Shown here: piece by piece, positions 22,392-35,286 of the stretch
How positions within the stretch are numbered: the stretch's first letter is position 1
How the letters are laid out: every line of letters starts with the position of its first letter
NCBI GenBank assembly: GCA_025618425.1
Contig: CM046846.1
Coordinates: forward strand, 25,616,227-25,680,226
DNA: 64,000 nt
Reading direction: 5' to 3'
Source: Heliocidaris tuberculata
Lineage: Eukaryota; Echinodermata; Echinoidea; Camarodonta; Echinometridae
The notes under the pieces: generated by a model
Databases searched by the model: none
Told to the model about the DNA's origin: nothing
Seen by the model: only the letters and a program-made list of their open reading frames with translations
Program-made: the position numbers and the translations under genes

Positions 22392-23229
22392 GATATAATT
22401 CAAAGTCACAAAAAGATTAGCTAGAAACCTGGGAATAGCAAGAAAATAACTGTTGGTAGTCTCAAAGCTCTTTTCGTGGTGATGCTGAACAAGAAAACCC
22501 CAGAAATGACTTGACTACCAGATTTTCTGTGTCTTCCCTCCAAATTTCATCCATACACAAATGAAGAAATTATCTAAATTTAGTTCGAAAAAATAAACAG
22601 AAAGGACGAAAAGGGAAGTAAGGCTTGGAAATCAAAAGGCGATTTCTGTTTAATGGAGTTAAACCGGTATCAACTGATCAATGTGCCAGCCATAAGCAAC
22701 ACTGGGCGCCATAAAAGCCCGAGCGCGCTGCCGTAAAATCGGACTCTCGGCTATGCTGCTGCAGTATGGAATGCATGGGGCGTTAAAAAAAAAATTGAAA
22801 AAGTATAATTTTCTTTTCTTTTCACCCTCTTTCTCTCTCCCTTTCTCATTCTCTCTCTTCTCCTGATTTTAAATTGTATTTAGAAAATTAACGAATGAAG
22901 CCTGATAAACTGCGATAAACAATATTATTAACCTTCTTTGCTAATTTCTTTTAAATAATTATCTAAGGCGTAACCTTCTCGAATCTACGTGATCTAAGAA
23001 ATTCAAATTTTAAAACCTAAAGCATCGGATTCGCTTCATTGTTTCATATCGTGTCTAAAAACAAATGTATCATATCGAATGTATCATACAGAAAAAAATA
23101 TTTGTTATACAGTAATGCGGGAGGATTTTCCCTTTTAAAACCAATTTTTGATGTTCTCACGAAATCAGTTTACATTTATTTCGGGTAACATTCTACGAAA
23201 CTATAAAAAAATATTTTTTCTTCATTATT
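22392..23229. other. Intergenic DNA, no gene recognised
   Basis: AT-rich sequence with a short C/T tract (22810-22860). No repeats with definable ends and no gene were recognised. Confidence 0.5.
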
Positions 23230-23568
23230 TTGGAAATTTTTTCGAAAGTGATAGATAAGATTCACCCAAAGTGCTGTGACGAAATATGGCAAAAGAAGAA
23301 TTATGATAAAACTTCTTACTTAAACCGTAAACAAGCACAGGGCAAAATATGGACGGAATTGAAACGGACGGAAGGACAAGCTGTTTTTGCGCCGTACTCA
23401 TCGGCTTGCAATGTCAACCGATGCTGGGAATCTTTAAAGACCGAGTATTATGCTTGCACTCCTGCCAATATTGAAGCCTTGGATATGAATTGCTCCCAAA
23501 ATTTCACATTCTTGATTGCAATATTTTACTCTTTAATTTCAGTTTTCCCAGTGATATGGATCTATTGA
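23230..23568 (+). pseudogene. MADF-like domain fragment (no start codon)
   Basis: A 113-codon open stretch begins without ATG. It reads IHPKCCDEIWQKKNYDKTSY, GKIWTELKRTEGQ and VNRCWESLKTEYYA. The spacing of the W/IW, KIW and CWxxLKxxYY elements resembles MADF DNA-binding domains found in transcription factors and transposon-derived proteins. A hydrophobic stretch follows that does not belong to that fold. It could be a transposase-derived relic or a single exon of an unseen gene. The resemblance is weak. Confidence 0.3.
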
Positions 23569-24129
23569 TATGGCAAGATGGATATTTATAGCACGATAGA
23601 TATTTAACCCCCCCCCCAAAAACCCCCCAAACAATAAATTATCAACCCCCCCCAAAAACAACAACAACAACAACAACAAAAAACAACAAAAAAAAACAAA
23701 AAAAAAACAACAAAACAAAACAAAACAAAACAAAACAAATTATCAAAATAGGCCAGGAGAAGGTAGATAGAAATAGCCTAATACTTAAGCCAATACGATG
23801 AAAAGTTTAATTAATTCATCAACGAAATTCCAATAGAAATTTGGTAAAATCTGTTTTTGCTTCGATATAGCAATGATTAAATTGGTGATTATTTTACGCA
23901 GCTGCATTATTCGAAGTAATTCGTAAGTTTGCACAAAAACGGTCATGATAATGTTAAAATTTTTGCCTTTGAGGTTTCCGCAAGTGAAAGAGAGGTTTCA
24001 GGCCAATTCTAAATTTGACATTTTTGCTCATAAAGCTTTAAAATCTGGGAGATACAAACAACAAAGTAGCAGCTTGTTAATCGATAGCCTTTCGAAAGAT
24101 CAAAATAGGCCATAGGCAATAACTGAATA

Positions 24130-24490
24130 AATTTTGTGGGAGCACTGTGATATATTGGTGAAGGCTCTTGAATGTCAAAGGGAGATCATGGGTTCCGTCC
24201 CTGCTCGGAGCTTACATCGATGGACAAGGGCCCCGTTGCATAAAACTTACCATTAATGGTAACTCTGTTATCAATGGTAACTAACATGGTAACATTACTC
24301 AACAGCCAATCAAAATCAAGGTTTCCATGGGAGTTACCATTGATGGCAAAGTTACCGTTAATGGTAAGTTTTATGCAACGGGGCCCAGGTGGTTAACCAA
24401 CATTTATCCCTCTCAACCCTGATGTATTAAATGGGCACCTGTCAATCCTGCAGGGGTAATAATAACTGCACAGACCTTTTGAAGAACAGG
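24130..24490 (+). repeat. Family 1 SINE interrupted by a MITE
   Basis: The head (GGGAGCACTGTGATATATTG, then GGGTTCCGTCCC as box B) and the tail half (GATGTATTAAATGGGCACC) match the copies at 110-330 and 56470-56830. They are separated here by the palindromic element at 24228-24386. Confidence 0.65.
24228..24386. mobile_element. Palindromic MITE nested in a SINE
   Basis: Inverted ends GGGCCCCGTTGCATAAAACT extend into TACCATTAATGGTAACT on both sides. The element is about 159 bp with no coding capacity. Confidence 0.8.
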
Positions 24491-24748
24491 ATTTTAGAGT
24501 TATTCTTCCTAAAAAAATCAACACTTTCCCCTCACTAAACATTCATTATTTTTCTTAAAATAAAAGTGTCAACATTTTAAGGTAGATTTATAAACAAATC
24601 AACCAATAACATGATTTTGTCAATAAATTAGATAACAAATTCAACTCTTTCTTTGCCGAATTATATTCAATGAAACGTTTGCTCAAATGAAAGCTCGTAC
24701 TGTTTTCAACCACTCCCAAATTAATTTGGTATATTCATGGGTAGAGGT

Positions 24749-24895
24749 GTCGTAGCCGAGTGGTTAAAAAACACGACTGGAAATGCAAGGATCGGGGGTT
24801 CGATCAACGGTACGGCACTTGTGCCCTTGAGCAAGGCATGTTATCTTCATTGCGCTACGATACTTATGTGAGTGTGTTTCTTAAAAAAATAAATA
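24749..24895 (+). repeat. tRNA-Ser/Leu-like SINE (family 3)
   Basis: The head reads GTCGTAGCCGAGTGGTTAAA, then GACTGGAAATGCAAGGATC and GGGGGTTCGATCAACGG, in the box A-anticodon-box B order of a class II tRNA. A non-tRNA body follows (CCCTTGAGCAAGGCAT) and an A-rich end. The same structure occurs at 37096-37270. It is not a functional tRNA gene: the acceptor stem is not closed. Confidence 0.7.
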
Positions 24896-26093
24896 TCATG
24901 CAGTGCTTTTTTATGTTTTTTTCCATTCATTATGAGAGTAATGAAGTATAACGTTGTCATTAAGTAGATTACTAAAAAATGTAAGGGGAGGTACTGAACA
25001 ATTTTTCCGCAACACACAATGTCATGTGAAATATAAAGTAAACAAAAAACCTTGAAAATATTGTTGAATTTGTTGTCGATATATGCAATTGTAAGTTTTG
25101 GTTAAACTCAGAAAATTTGAAGAAATGTGCACTAAGCGATAAAAAATAATTGGTGCTCCATAGGGCTACATCCAAACCATAGACTTGGACAAACATTAAA
25201 ATATAAGCCAATCAAATAGGCCTATATGTAGGTCTAATCTGACGGAAGTATTATTACCATTCTTTAATTCTTCGAAGCCACAATTGTTATTTTTATATCA
25301 CATTTAAAATAATAGGGGTGGTTTTTCTATACTAATCTAATTAACAAATTCTTGATGAAATGCGACTTAAAATAAAAAATAATGCAAATGCAAATGCAAA
25401 CTAACAAATTATTATTTTCAAAATATGTAATCGTATCAAATTATGCAGTATCCTCTAATCATTAATAAATGCAACTTGTTAACTTGGACAAATATAAAAG
25501 TTTTACTCCCCCCCCCCTCAAAAAAAAAATCAATACAAAAAAAAAAAAAACTTCCCCCCCCCCAAATCAACAACAAAAAACAAACAAACCACAATGCATA
25601 TTACAACATGTTTTGATATTTGTCAAAAAACATTAATGAAAATTGCAGCCAGGGAAAACTCTGTCTCGTTGACGGTAACCTGACATTTCTGAAGGGGCAG
25701 TCCCCATTAAGCTCTTATTCGATATCCGTTTGATACTATGCCCCATTTCAAAATATGTAAATAAGTGACCTCACTCCAATAGCACCATTAAAAATCTCAT
25801 TAGCGCCTTTGGTAATGTTTAGCCGATACCGCATCAAGGGCGTTACATAGAAGGGGCGGCCCCGCTTTGATGTTGTTCAGTCTCAGTCAACCCAATGGTG
25901 AACATCAAAGAAAGAAAAAAGACATGTAAATGAGATATACGAACAGATGTAATGGCATATTACTCATGGTAACAGTTATTTTTCTTTTTTTTTCTGTCTG
26001 CAGACAGACAGCACCAGCAGTAAAATAACTAATAAAGGAGAAGAATAAAGAGAAGAAAAAGAAAAAAAAAAAGAAGAAGAAGGAGGAGGAGGA

Positions 26094-26146
26094 GGAGGAG
26101 AATAAGTAGACGAATAAGTAGTAGACTAGTAGTAGCAGCAGTAGTA

Positions 26147-26212
<66 letters not shown>

Positions 26213-26534
26213 AAGTAGTAGTAGTAGTACTACCAGGGGCGGCGCCAGGGTATTTTGATAGGAGGGGCAAGACGACCTAAAGATGACGTCATATTTTTTC
26301 TCCATTAAATAACAGGGGCAATATAGAGTTATATGTTTAAGACCTCTCTTTTTAATACTCCTCTTTCTTCTTTCTTCCCCTTTCTTCCCTTTTCTTCCTC
26401 CTTTTCTTCTCTTTTCTTCTTTTTTTTTTTCACTACTTGAAAAATCATAGGGGGGGCGATCGCCCCCTCTGCCCCCCCCTGTAGCGCCGCCCCTGAGTAC
26501 TACTACTACTACTACTACTAGTAGTAATAGTAGA

Positions 26535-26579
<45 letters not shown>

Positions 26580-26607
26580 ATAGTAGTAGTAGTACTACTA
26601 CTACTAC

Positions 26608-26642
<35 letters not shown>

Positions 26643-26705
26643 ATAGTAGTAGTATATAGTATAGTAGCAGTAGTAGTAGTAACAGTAGTAGTGTAGGTAG
26701 TAGTG

Positions 26706-26762
<57 letters not shown>

Positions 26763-26813
26763 TATAGTATAGTAGTATAGTAGTAGTAGTAGTATATAGT
26801 AGTATATAGTATT

Positions 26814-26861
<48 letters not shown>

Positions 26862-26911
26862 ACAGTAGTAGTATAAATGGTAGTAGTAGTAGTAGAAGTA
26901 GTAGAAGTAGC

Positions 26912-26953
<42 letters not shown>

Positions 26954-26960
26954 CGTCGTC
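26094..26960. repeat. (TAG)n/(CTA)n microsatellite interrupted by a hAT MITE
   Basis: TAG repeats run from 26110 to 26233 and again from 26496 to 26955, with orientation flips to TAC and point variants. The long poly-Thr, poly-Leu and poly-Tyr frames on the minus strand derive from this repeat and are not genes. Confidence 0.95.
26234..26495. mobile_element. hAT-type MITE inserted in the microsatellite
   Basis: Left end CAGGGGCGGCGCCAGGG and right end, read inward, CAGGGGCGGCGCTACAGGG. The 8-bp direct repeat AGTACTAC flanks it (26226-26233 and 26496-26503). It is 262 bp long, with a C/T-rich interior. Confidence 0.85.
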
Positions 26961-27950
26961 GTCGACGTGAGGGAAGGATAAAAAAAGGGAAGAGAGAGGG
27001 AGAGAGAGAGAGAGAGAAAGAGAGAAGCATGCACGGAAAGTTGGGCAATACAAGGAAATTAGACGCCATGGACAAGGACAATAAAAACATTCTTGCAACC
27101 TAGTATGCAAACAGTCTTTATCAGAGGATCAAAGTATCTCTTCAAAAAAACCACAAAAAAAAAAAAGGAAAAAAGAAAGAAAAGAGTGAAAGGTGAATTA
27201 ATAATTTAGCATGTTTTCGACTAAAAAAAACCCAAATATGATGATACCGTATGTTTTGATCAGAAGGCATTTTTCAACTTCTTGTTTCTGTGTGAACGAA
27301 AATATGATAAAGACATCCATAATAATCAATGAGTATTTCTGAAAATGATACATAACAATACAATATACCACAGGATATGTAATTCAAATCTACCCTGGGA
27401 AATGAAAAAAGACAAGAATTTCATCTAATCATGCTTCTCTAAAGACCTATCAATTTAAAAGGGGAACAACATTTGAATTATTCCTCAGAAAACACCCTCA
27501 CCTTTTAACACGGTATACATCCCCATGACTGTACAAAAAAATAATAAACTCATTGTTACATTTTTTGAAATGTTTTCCTCTTTCGATTCAAGTCCAAGAA
27601 AATGACTCAAAAATCCAAACCGAGATTAATTACACAATTTCATTTAACATGAAAAGTATGTAATCATGTTCTAATTATGTTTATGGCTTCGTGCTTGTTA
27701 AGACGAAAATTAAATATAATTATGTCAAATTTTGTTTAATTATTAATTTTGGAACCTGTTATATAATATATAAGATAATGCCATCTATTATGTATTGTAT
27801 AAGTGAAATAATGATGTTTCTAAAGATAGAAGATGGAGGTGGGGGGGGGGGGGGCTTTTGTTACATCCAGGGATTGAAATTCGGGCGTCATCTTAAACTT
27901 GGTCCGGAACAGGGTTGGTTGGATGCAAGACAAGCGAGTTAGTGTTATGT
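26961..27950. other. Distal upstream DNA of Cdx
   Basis: AT-rich DNA with a G run near 27840-27855. No open frame, repeat end or RNA gene was recognised. Confidence 0.5.
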
Positions 27951-28294
27951 AAACAAACCGCCGATCTGTGGAATTCGTCAAGACTTCAAGCTGTTTGAGA
28001 GATCAGAAAGACCGCGAGTCTCCGTCACAGAACACCTTCTACAGTTCCTCGCTTCCATTTTTAACAACGAAAACTTCGATGTTTTTTACTTCGCTTTTAA
28101 GATTTAGTCGTTCTTTACCTTTTTGAAAGGTAAAGTTGCTCAGTAGAGGAAGTTTCTTGTATTATCGAACCGTGGACATTAAACTGTGATTGTTGCCCGG
28201 TAGTAGTATAGGCTGATGATACAAAACCCGCCTATTGGCCAAAAGGTCGTATAATATTCATTACCGGGGCGTCCCATCTATAAAACCATATTTT
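27951..28294 (+). promoter_or_regulatory. Cdx: Putative Cdx promoter/5' leader
   Basis: This 340-bp stretch has more balanced composition than the AT-rich DNA around it and directly precedes the Cdx ATG. It includes an inverted CCAAT box (ATTGG near 28234) and a TATAAAA at 28280-28286. That TATA lies only about 10 bp before the ATG, too close to serve the ATG at 28295, so transcription probably starts further upstream. Function is inferred from position. Confidence 0.35.
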
Positions 28295-28832
28295 ATGATG
28301 ACACTAGAGTATCTGCACCCACAGCAGGCGGAGAGCATGTATCTCCACCACCCGGCCGCTTCGGGGGGTTTCCAGCAGCAAACCACCCATCCTCCGACTG
28401 CACCTCCTCCCCATCATCAGTTCCCTCCGGCAGACTACTGGCAGCTTCATGGCGTCGCCGCCGGCGGGGAGCACGGGTCACCGGTAACGGGCGCCACGGC
28501 TGCGGTGTCTAACTCAGCCGTACACCATCAATCCAACTCAGCGGGTTGGACTTCCAGCGGCCTAGCCGGCGCCATCGCCGCCTCCGCTAGTGGCGGCGCA
28601 CCGGTTACCGAGTGGCAGTATATCCACCATGCTCAGAACTCGAACACAGTCTCTTGCCCGCCGACGTCTGTTTACACCGGGGTTTCTGATGATTACGCTG
28701 GAGGTCATAATCAGGGCCAAGCCTACGTTAGCCCTGGAGGGATCCAGACAGTAGCCCAGGCTTTACATAGACCGATGATGACGACATATGACTGGATGAA
28801 GAGCTCTACTTATCGATTTAATCCACATACAG
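28295..28832 (+). CDS. Cdx: Cdx exon 1 (activation region, YDWM)
   Basis: The exon is 538 nt, GC-richer than its surroundings, ending ACATACAG|GTATTT in phase 1. It encodes a His-rich N-terminus beginning [20 protein letters not shown], comparable in layout to vertebrate Cdx starts, and ends just before the homeodomain with [15 protein letters not shown]. Confidence 0.93.
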
Positions 28833-31800
28833 GTATTTAAGGAAAACATAAATAACACCAAAAATAATACTGGATTATTCAATTTAGATTTATTATACAT
28901 GTTCCTATCATCAACATTTTTTAAAAAGTCAATTCTTTTTCGGATGTATTGAAAATGTATAATTTGGTAAGCTACTTTGAAAGAAATATTATTGTTTCAT
29001 TTAATTCAATACTGGCCTTAAAAAATGAATTAAGGCTTCCTCCCCCTACTTTTTCTTCCTTATTTATGGCCAAAAAGGTGTATCCAGAAGAAAAAACGAA
29101 GATTACTAGACGAAATGAAATATATCTTTTTCACATATCAAAAGAAAAAGAATATCTGCTTTTTATCTTTGAAACTGATTTACCTGCCAACATGTCAATA
29201 AACGAATAATTTGTTGTTTTCTCATCAGATTTTATCCATGATACTTTCTTTAAAAAAGATTATTTTGTTTTGTTTTGTTGTATCATGATACCATATCAAA
29301 ATAATACATCCAAAATATATGAAAATCATACATAGAAATAATAGTAATACATCCAAATGATAATAACATATTAAAATAATACATTCATCATATCAAAATA
29401 ATACATATACATCCAAGGCAGACAGTCGCAAAGGCTTGTTTTAACTGAGGAGTATAATTATATCCAATTTCACTTTGGATGGTACCGATTTAAAGAAAAT
29501 GCATGAAAAAGAATGCACTGTTGCTTATTTTCAAAGACTTAAAAGCATCCATCAAATGTCAACTGAATGTTAAAATTCAAACATTTAATGTCTTTAAAAA
29601 AAGAACAGTTCAGTCATAAAACCTTAGCTCAAAGTTTGACAGCACCCTGAGATTAATGTGATAATAAGTTCTGATTAAAATAATCAAACCCTATCTTTTG
29701 GTCCCTTTTTATCTTTTCTTGTATTTTCCAATGAAAACACCTAGATTAAGTGAAATGTTTTTTTTCGCTGGTATTCCTTGTTCTGAAACGTGTCATCAGA
29801 AGAAGTTCTCATGTCTAAATTGTATATTCCCCTCTTTCAAAAAATGTCTGAGATATCTGTTTTGACGGCGATGAAAATGTTAGGGAGGATTATTACATTT
29901 TGTTTCCATATCAGACTTGAGTATGTCAACACTTGAGACATTGAAAGACTTAATCTTGTACTGTCCGGACGTATTGTAATATATTCAACCCTTTTCGTTT
30001 AAAAATTCACAGATTCCGAATATTCACTGAGTATATCACGTTTTATATTTAAATAAGAATAGTTCATCGCCTCATTTGCTGCGAAGTAATGTGCTGTGAA
30101 GTAATTCTTGTCACATTTCCATTCAGGTATTATTTGGTGCAAATGAAGCATGCCTCAGACAATAGTTTTGCTGTAGGTATATAATTCTAAATGAAAATAT
30201 AACACTCGCATAAAATGGTCAAATATGAAATATTCAATTTGAATTTTATTTCATTTGGTAAACTCGCATGGTGATACGAATTCGTATTCAAATGCTATAG
30301 TCTGTTTTAGAACAATATGAGAAAGTCACTTTCACATCAGGTATCACATGCATGCTTGATCGAAAACAGTTGTATGCTACACTTTGAAGCGATCAAACAT
30401 TTTGTACTTATTACCTGATTTTTCACGCAAATCCATCAATTTTGTTGAGTTTAATTTTGTTATAAGCAGATAAGAGACATTTTATTGGAAGTAACATTTT
30501 CATCTAATATGCAATGTAATACTGGAAGAATTTAAAATGTATTGCTAAATGAAACCTGAAGAAGGATGTCAGCTGGCATTTGTCAAAGGAAATATCACAT
30601 CAATTGCGTTACCACATTATTAAATTGTTTAAAGAATAGATTTCACTATGCGGTCATGCCGAAAAAAAAAGACAAGTTCAACTGCAACTGTCCTCACTTT
30701 TCTTAATTAGATCAAGAGCTATAACATTTCTCTCGGCAAGTGCCACTATCTTTATAACAAGGTGAGATTTGTCGCCATTAATGTTTTACAAATATTCTAG
30801 ATCAGAATCGGCGTTTATTTTTATTTTGCCGTATCCAATTAAGCTTTATTTGCGATTACTTAAAATTAAAATGATTTCTACTAACTATATAATCTTATGA
30901 AGATTGGTTTAATTGTCAAGAAAATTCTTACCTTGTTGTGATTATTTTTCCTGTTATTAATCCAACTGGTCTGGAGGCGAAATCCCTTCCTTTGTACTTG
31001 ATATATTTCTCTAATTAGAAATGAACGATTTGCTAATATCTCATTGGCGAAAGATCTACAGTAGTACAGCATTAATTCAGCGGTACCAAATGTTTTGTGA
31101 TTACCAAATATATTTCCCCTACCTTTATAAGCATTTATGAATCGCCTTTACGGCAAAAAAAAAAATCGCATTTGTATTCTCTAAGTGTGTCTTTTGAATA
31201 GGTTTATAAGCTTTTATGAAATAAGTACCTTCAAATTGCCCAGAGTTGTCGGCAGATTTATACCAGTTTTATTGGGTTATGGCACATAATAGACACCAGT
31301 GCCAGCGCACAAGCAATGCACTACGGGACTGTAGTGGCGTCAAAACTTTGGGCTCCGACCATAAAAGGACGGGATATATGACGACCTATAACAGTTTTAT
31401 AATCCATACAGTGTGCTAACAGCTTTTTATGGAACTTCGTTTTTTGGGATGAGGGTCCGAGGCAGATGTTTTGGTTTAGAATTGCTAGAATCGTTTCCGG
31501 GACGCTTTATTCTGATTGCATTTTTGTGAAATATAAATATTCCAAACATTAAACGGTGAGATAACAGAAGTCATACATTACCTGTACTGCGACTTTCTGG
31601 AATATAAATATGTAATAATCTTACCATTTAGTTTTTCACCCGCCTTTTTGCAGGAGTCATGAATGAAAAACATTGAACATGAAGGTTATTTCTGCTTATT
31701 ATGGATGCTATCAAGAAGTTTGCCTTGCACAGCAGCATGTATCACACTTATGATATACATGTAGTTCTACTGGACTGGAGAAAAAAACATAGCATAAAAT

Positions 31801-34800
31801 GAAAACTATGATACTAGGATTTGTGTCGTATTTTAAATCATAAACTTACTTTTGTTTCTCTTTCTGCTTATACTCTTTTACCACATGTGTGTTGGCCTCG
31901 GAAAATTTCGAACAAGAAACAATATTCCGTTAATAGCCAACCAAAAAAAAAAAAAAAAAAAGGGGGGGGGGGCTTGAAAGGAAAGAAATTGAGTTCACTC
32001 CCATTTCAAAGAATAAAGTTAGTCGCGAGCTATGTGCGACGCCTCCCATGCAAGTATTATGTCGCGGTTTCTTAAATAATTCGTTCCCACCCCTTACGAC
32101 AACCCTGAACACGCCTTTGAATAGTCTCTTCTACAATAACTTATTGCAAATACTTTTTAGCTGGTTTAGAGTCCCTTTTCAAAATTCGCGATGGGAATGA
32201 TGTTATTCGATTTTTTTATTGGTTTAATTGTTTTATTGTACAATCATGACAGTACTGACGTCTGTTCAGATCAATTTAATTCATCTCAATTCATGTATTC
32301 ATTCAACTTGTATGACTTTTTAAAAAATGAAATAGAAATACGCTTATGCTCGCAATAAATAAAAAGTTGTTACGTGTTTCATGTTGCATTTTATATGATA
32401 TATACTTTACGACCTTCACCCAAATAGTGAGAATCCATTGAAATATCATTTGTCCCCCTGCGCAATCCCACATTTTTCTAAAGGTATTTCCAATTGGATG
32501 ACAATTGAAAGTGTATTTGCTTGCACATTAAGTAACGGAAAATATAAATCTTAAATAATTTTAAAATAATCGCAAAATCTCCAAATATTCATTCTTCCAA
32601 ACTGTTTGAACCTTTGTAGTGAGTGAGCCGATAACACAACTCGACGTGGTTGTAAAACAATCCATTGCTAATTCTTTAATGACCCGAAGGTATGCGCCTT
32701 CAACCATGCTACACCTGTAGGAAGTGTTTTATGGTATAACAACGGGCAATTCTGCATGCAAAATGCCATTCACATATCATTTACTATTAGTCCTTCTTTG
32801 AAGAAGTAGCTTTTAATGTTGCTAATTTGTTATTCTTTCCCAGTTTACGAAAAGGTTGTTTGATCCAATAAAGATGACTTGTAATAGTTGTTTTATGGAT
32901 CCTTTTCGGATTATTGTACAACCCTCTTGAATATATGTTCATTGATGGTGTTGTTTATGATCTTTCTATTGTTTGGGGCTTAAAAAGAGCGGGGGGGGGG
33001 GGGTTGTTCCACAAAGAGTTAAGTTTGACTTAAAGTCATGCGTAAGTGCCAATGCGCATACGGTATTAAACGCGAAATCTCATTGGTAGTTTACCCAGTA
33101 GCGCGCGTCCCCTGAGCATGATTTGACCAATGCGGTGATGACGCACGCAACTAGGATAAGTGCGACTTTAAGTCAAACTTAACTCTTTTTGTGAAACACC
33201 CCCTGGTGAATTGAACAAGGTGTTAAGATCAAATATTTTTTACCAGAAAACAAAGACAAAGAACAGAATAAATACTAGTGGTCCTACCATTCAAATTATA
33301 GATAAGTTCACATATTCAAATTTCGCATGTATAGATTTAATGATATTCAATTGGTCATTGGGTATCATTGCATCTTCTGCAGAGTAACATCTATCAGTAG
33401 ACATAAGGAAACAAAACAAAATATTCTTACAGCCTGGATATCTTTAAAGATACCTCCACATCATTTGCATACACTATATATTATAAACATCCACTATTTA
33501 TATCTTTTTAAAATTATTTTCACAATACTATCTTAAAAAGAGGTTGTACCAATGACATTAGACCTCTAAACAGATTCGATTTGTGCAGCAAATCTCTCTC
33601 TCTCTCTCTTCCTTTGAAAGTCGTTTAGGTAACTCACTCTTATGTAATACTTGAAAATGTCAAACCTTTAGAGTGCTACATTCAATAGGCATGAATATAA
33701 AATAGTTACTTATTCTCCCATTTTGTCTAAGTTTAATTGCACCTAAAATTGTTACAATACCGTTTTGCACAACTCCCCCCCCCCCTATAGAAATTGCTTG
33801 ATCCGCATGCCAGGTTTGTCTATGATAATTATCCAAATACTGGACATTTCTATTTGAACTTCTCATGCACACCTTTCCATTTTTTTATGTCGTTTCATTT
33901 TAGTCTCCTTTAAATAAAAATAAATATATATCTTCCCTTAAAGATAAAGTTGAGTTCTGGTCACGATATTATTGTGAAAGAAACTGTCTCAAATTAATTG
34001 GGACTGAAGGTTGATTATATAGTACATACGAATTGGTGTATGCTGTAAGGTTTTGGAATCACCAAATTGATAAGAAATTGACTCAATCCTGCTGAGAGTC
34101 ATATGCAATGCACACAGAAATGTGTATATGGGACTCACACAAATGTTCGGCCCCAACATTTCAGCTGTTTCTTGTCATATTTGAATGTGAGGGCATTTGA
34201 AAAGAAATCCTTTTCAGGGGACATTTCTACTGTGATAATCTTCCAAACTAACATAAAAAGAATGAGAAAGCTCACAAATTATTTTTTGCCTATCCCAGAA
34301 CTCAAACTTCTCTTTAAGACCTAAGCGCCAAATAACTGCATTCGCTTCATCATCAAAAAGAACAGAAGAAAGCTAAAGATAAGGAGAGGTAAACACACAA
34401 AAGAAAGAACCGTTAGCGGTGTCAGAGACGTTTGAAGAATAAACATTAAACTGACATGAAAATCTCGTTAGCGCGGTGAACGGTCAAATCATTAAACAGT
34501 TTGCTTGGTGATAAAGACAAATAGTCTGCATTCACCCCATCTAGTATATCTGTTTGCTAAAAACACCACTAAAAATATTTCGAAAGAATATAACGCCCCT
34601 GTCCGCCTTTTGATATGGGTGCAAAATCCACCCTGATTTGCATGTTGCTTTATACTTGCATTGTGTATACATACCACTAAAATATTTCGAAAGAATATAA
34701 CGCCCCTGTCCGCCTTTTGATATGGGTGCAAAATCCACCCTGATTTGCATGCTGCTTTATACTTGCATTGTGTATACATGTATTGTATGTATTGTGTATA

Positions 34801-34926
34801 TATACATATTCATATATACATACACCCAGGTATAAACTGCAAAATTGCTTTAAAACATGCATTACAACCATACATGGTGACAAACAAAATACTGCACATC
34901 TACAAAATTACATACATAAATATTTC

Positions 34927-34978
<52 letters not shown>

Positions 34979-35212
34979 GTGAGAAATGAAAATGAGAGAA
35001 TAATGGTTGCGTAGCTTAAATCAAAGTTCCCCGGGTTCGATTCCCGGCGGAGACATTTTTTCAACCCTTGCAAAAATCAAAAAAGGGAGGACAGCTCTGG
35101 GGAACTTTGATTTAAGCTACGCAACCATTATTCTCTCATTTTCATTTCTCACAATTATAATTATTTCCACGAGAGTTGCCAAAGCTGTTGTATATGTTAT
35201 TTCCTTACAATT

Positions 35213-35286
<74 letters not shown>

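Noticed and set aside
24749..24830. Functional tRNA-Ser gene
   Set aside because: Box A and box B are present, but the acceptor and variable arms do not pair and a SINE body follows; a second SINE copy exists at 37096.
26126..27110. 302-, 190- and 167-codon minus-strand open frames
   Set aside because: Low-complexity translation of TAG repeats plus a hAT MITE; no protein domain.
34566..34779. CRISPR-like direct repeats
   Set aside because: Only two tandem copies with no spacers, in an animal intron.
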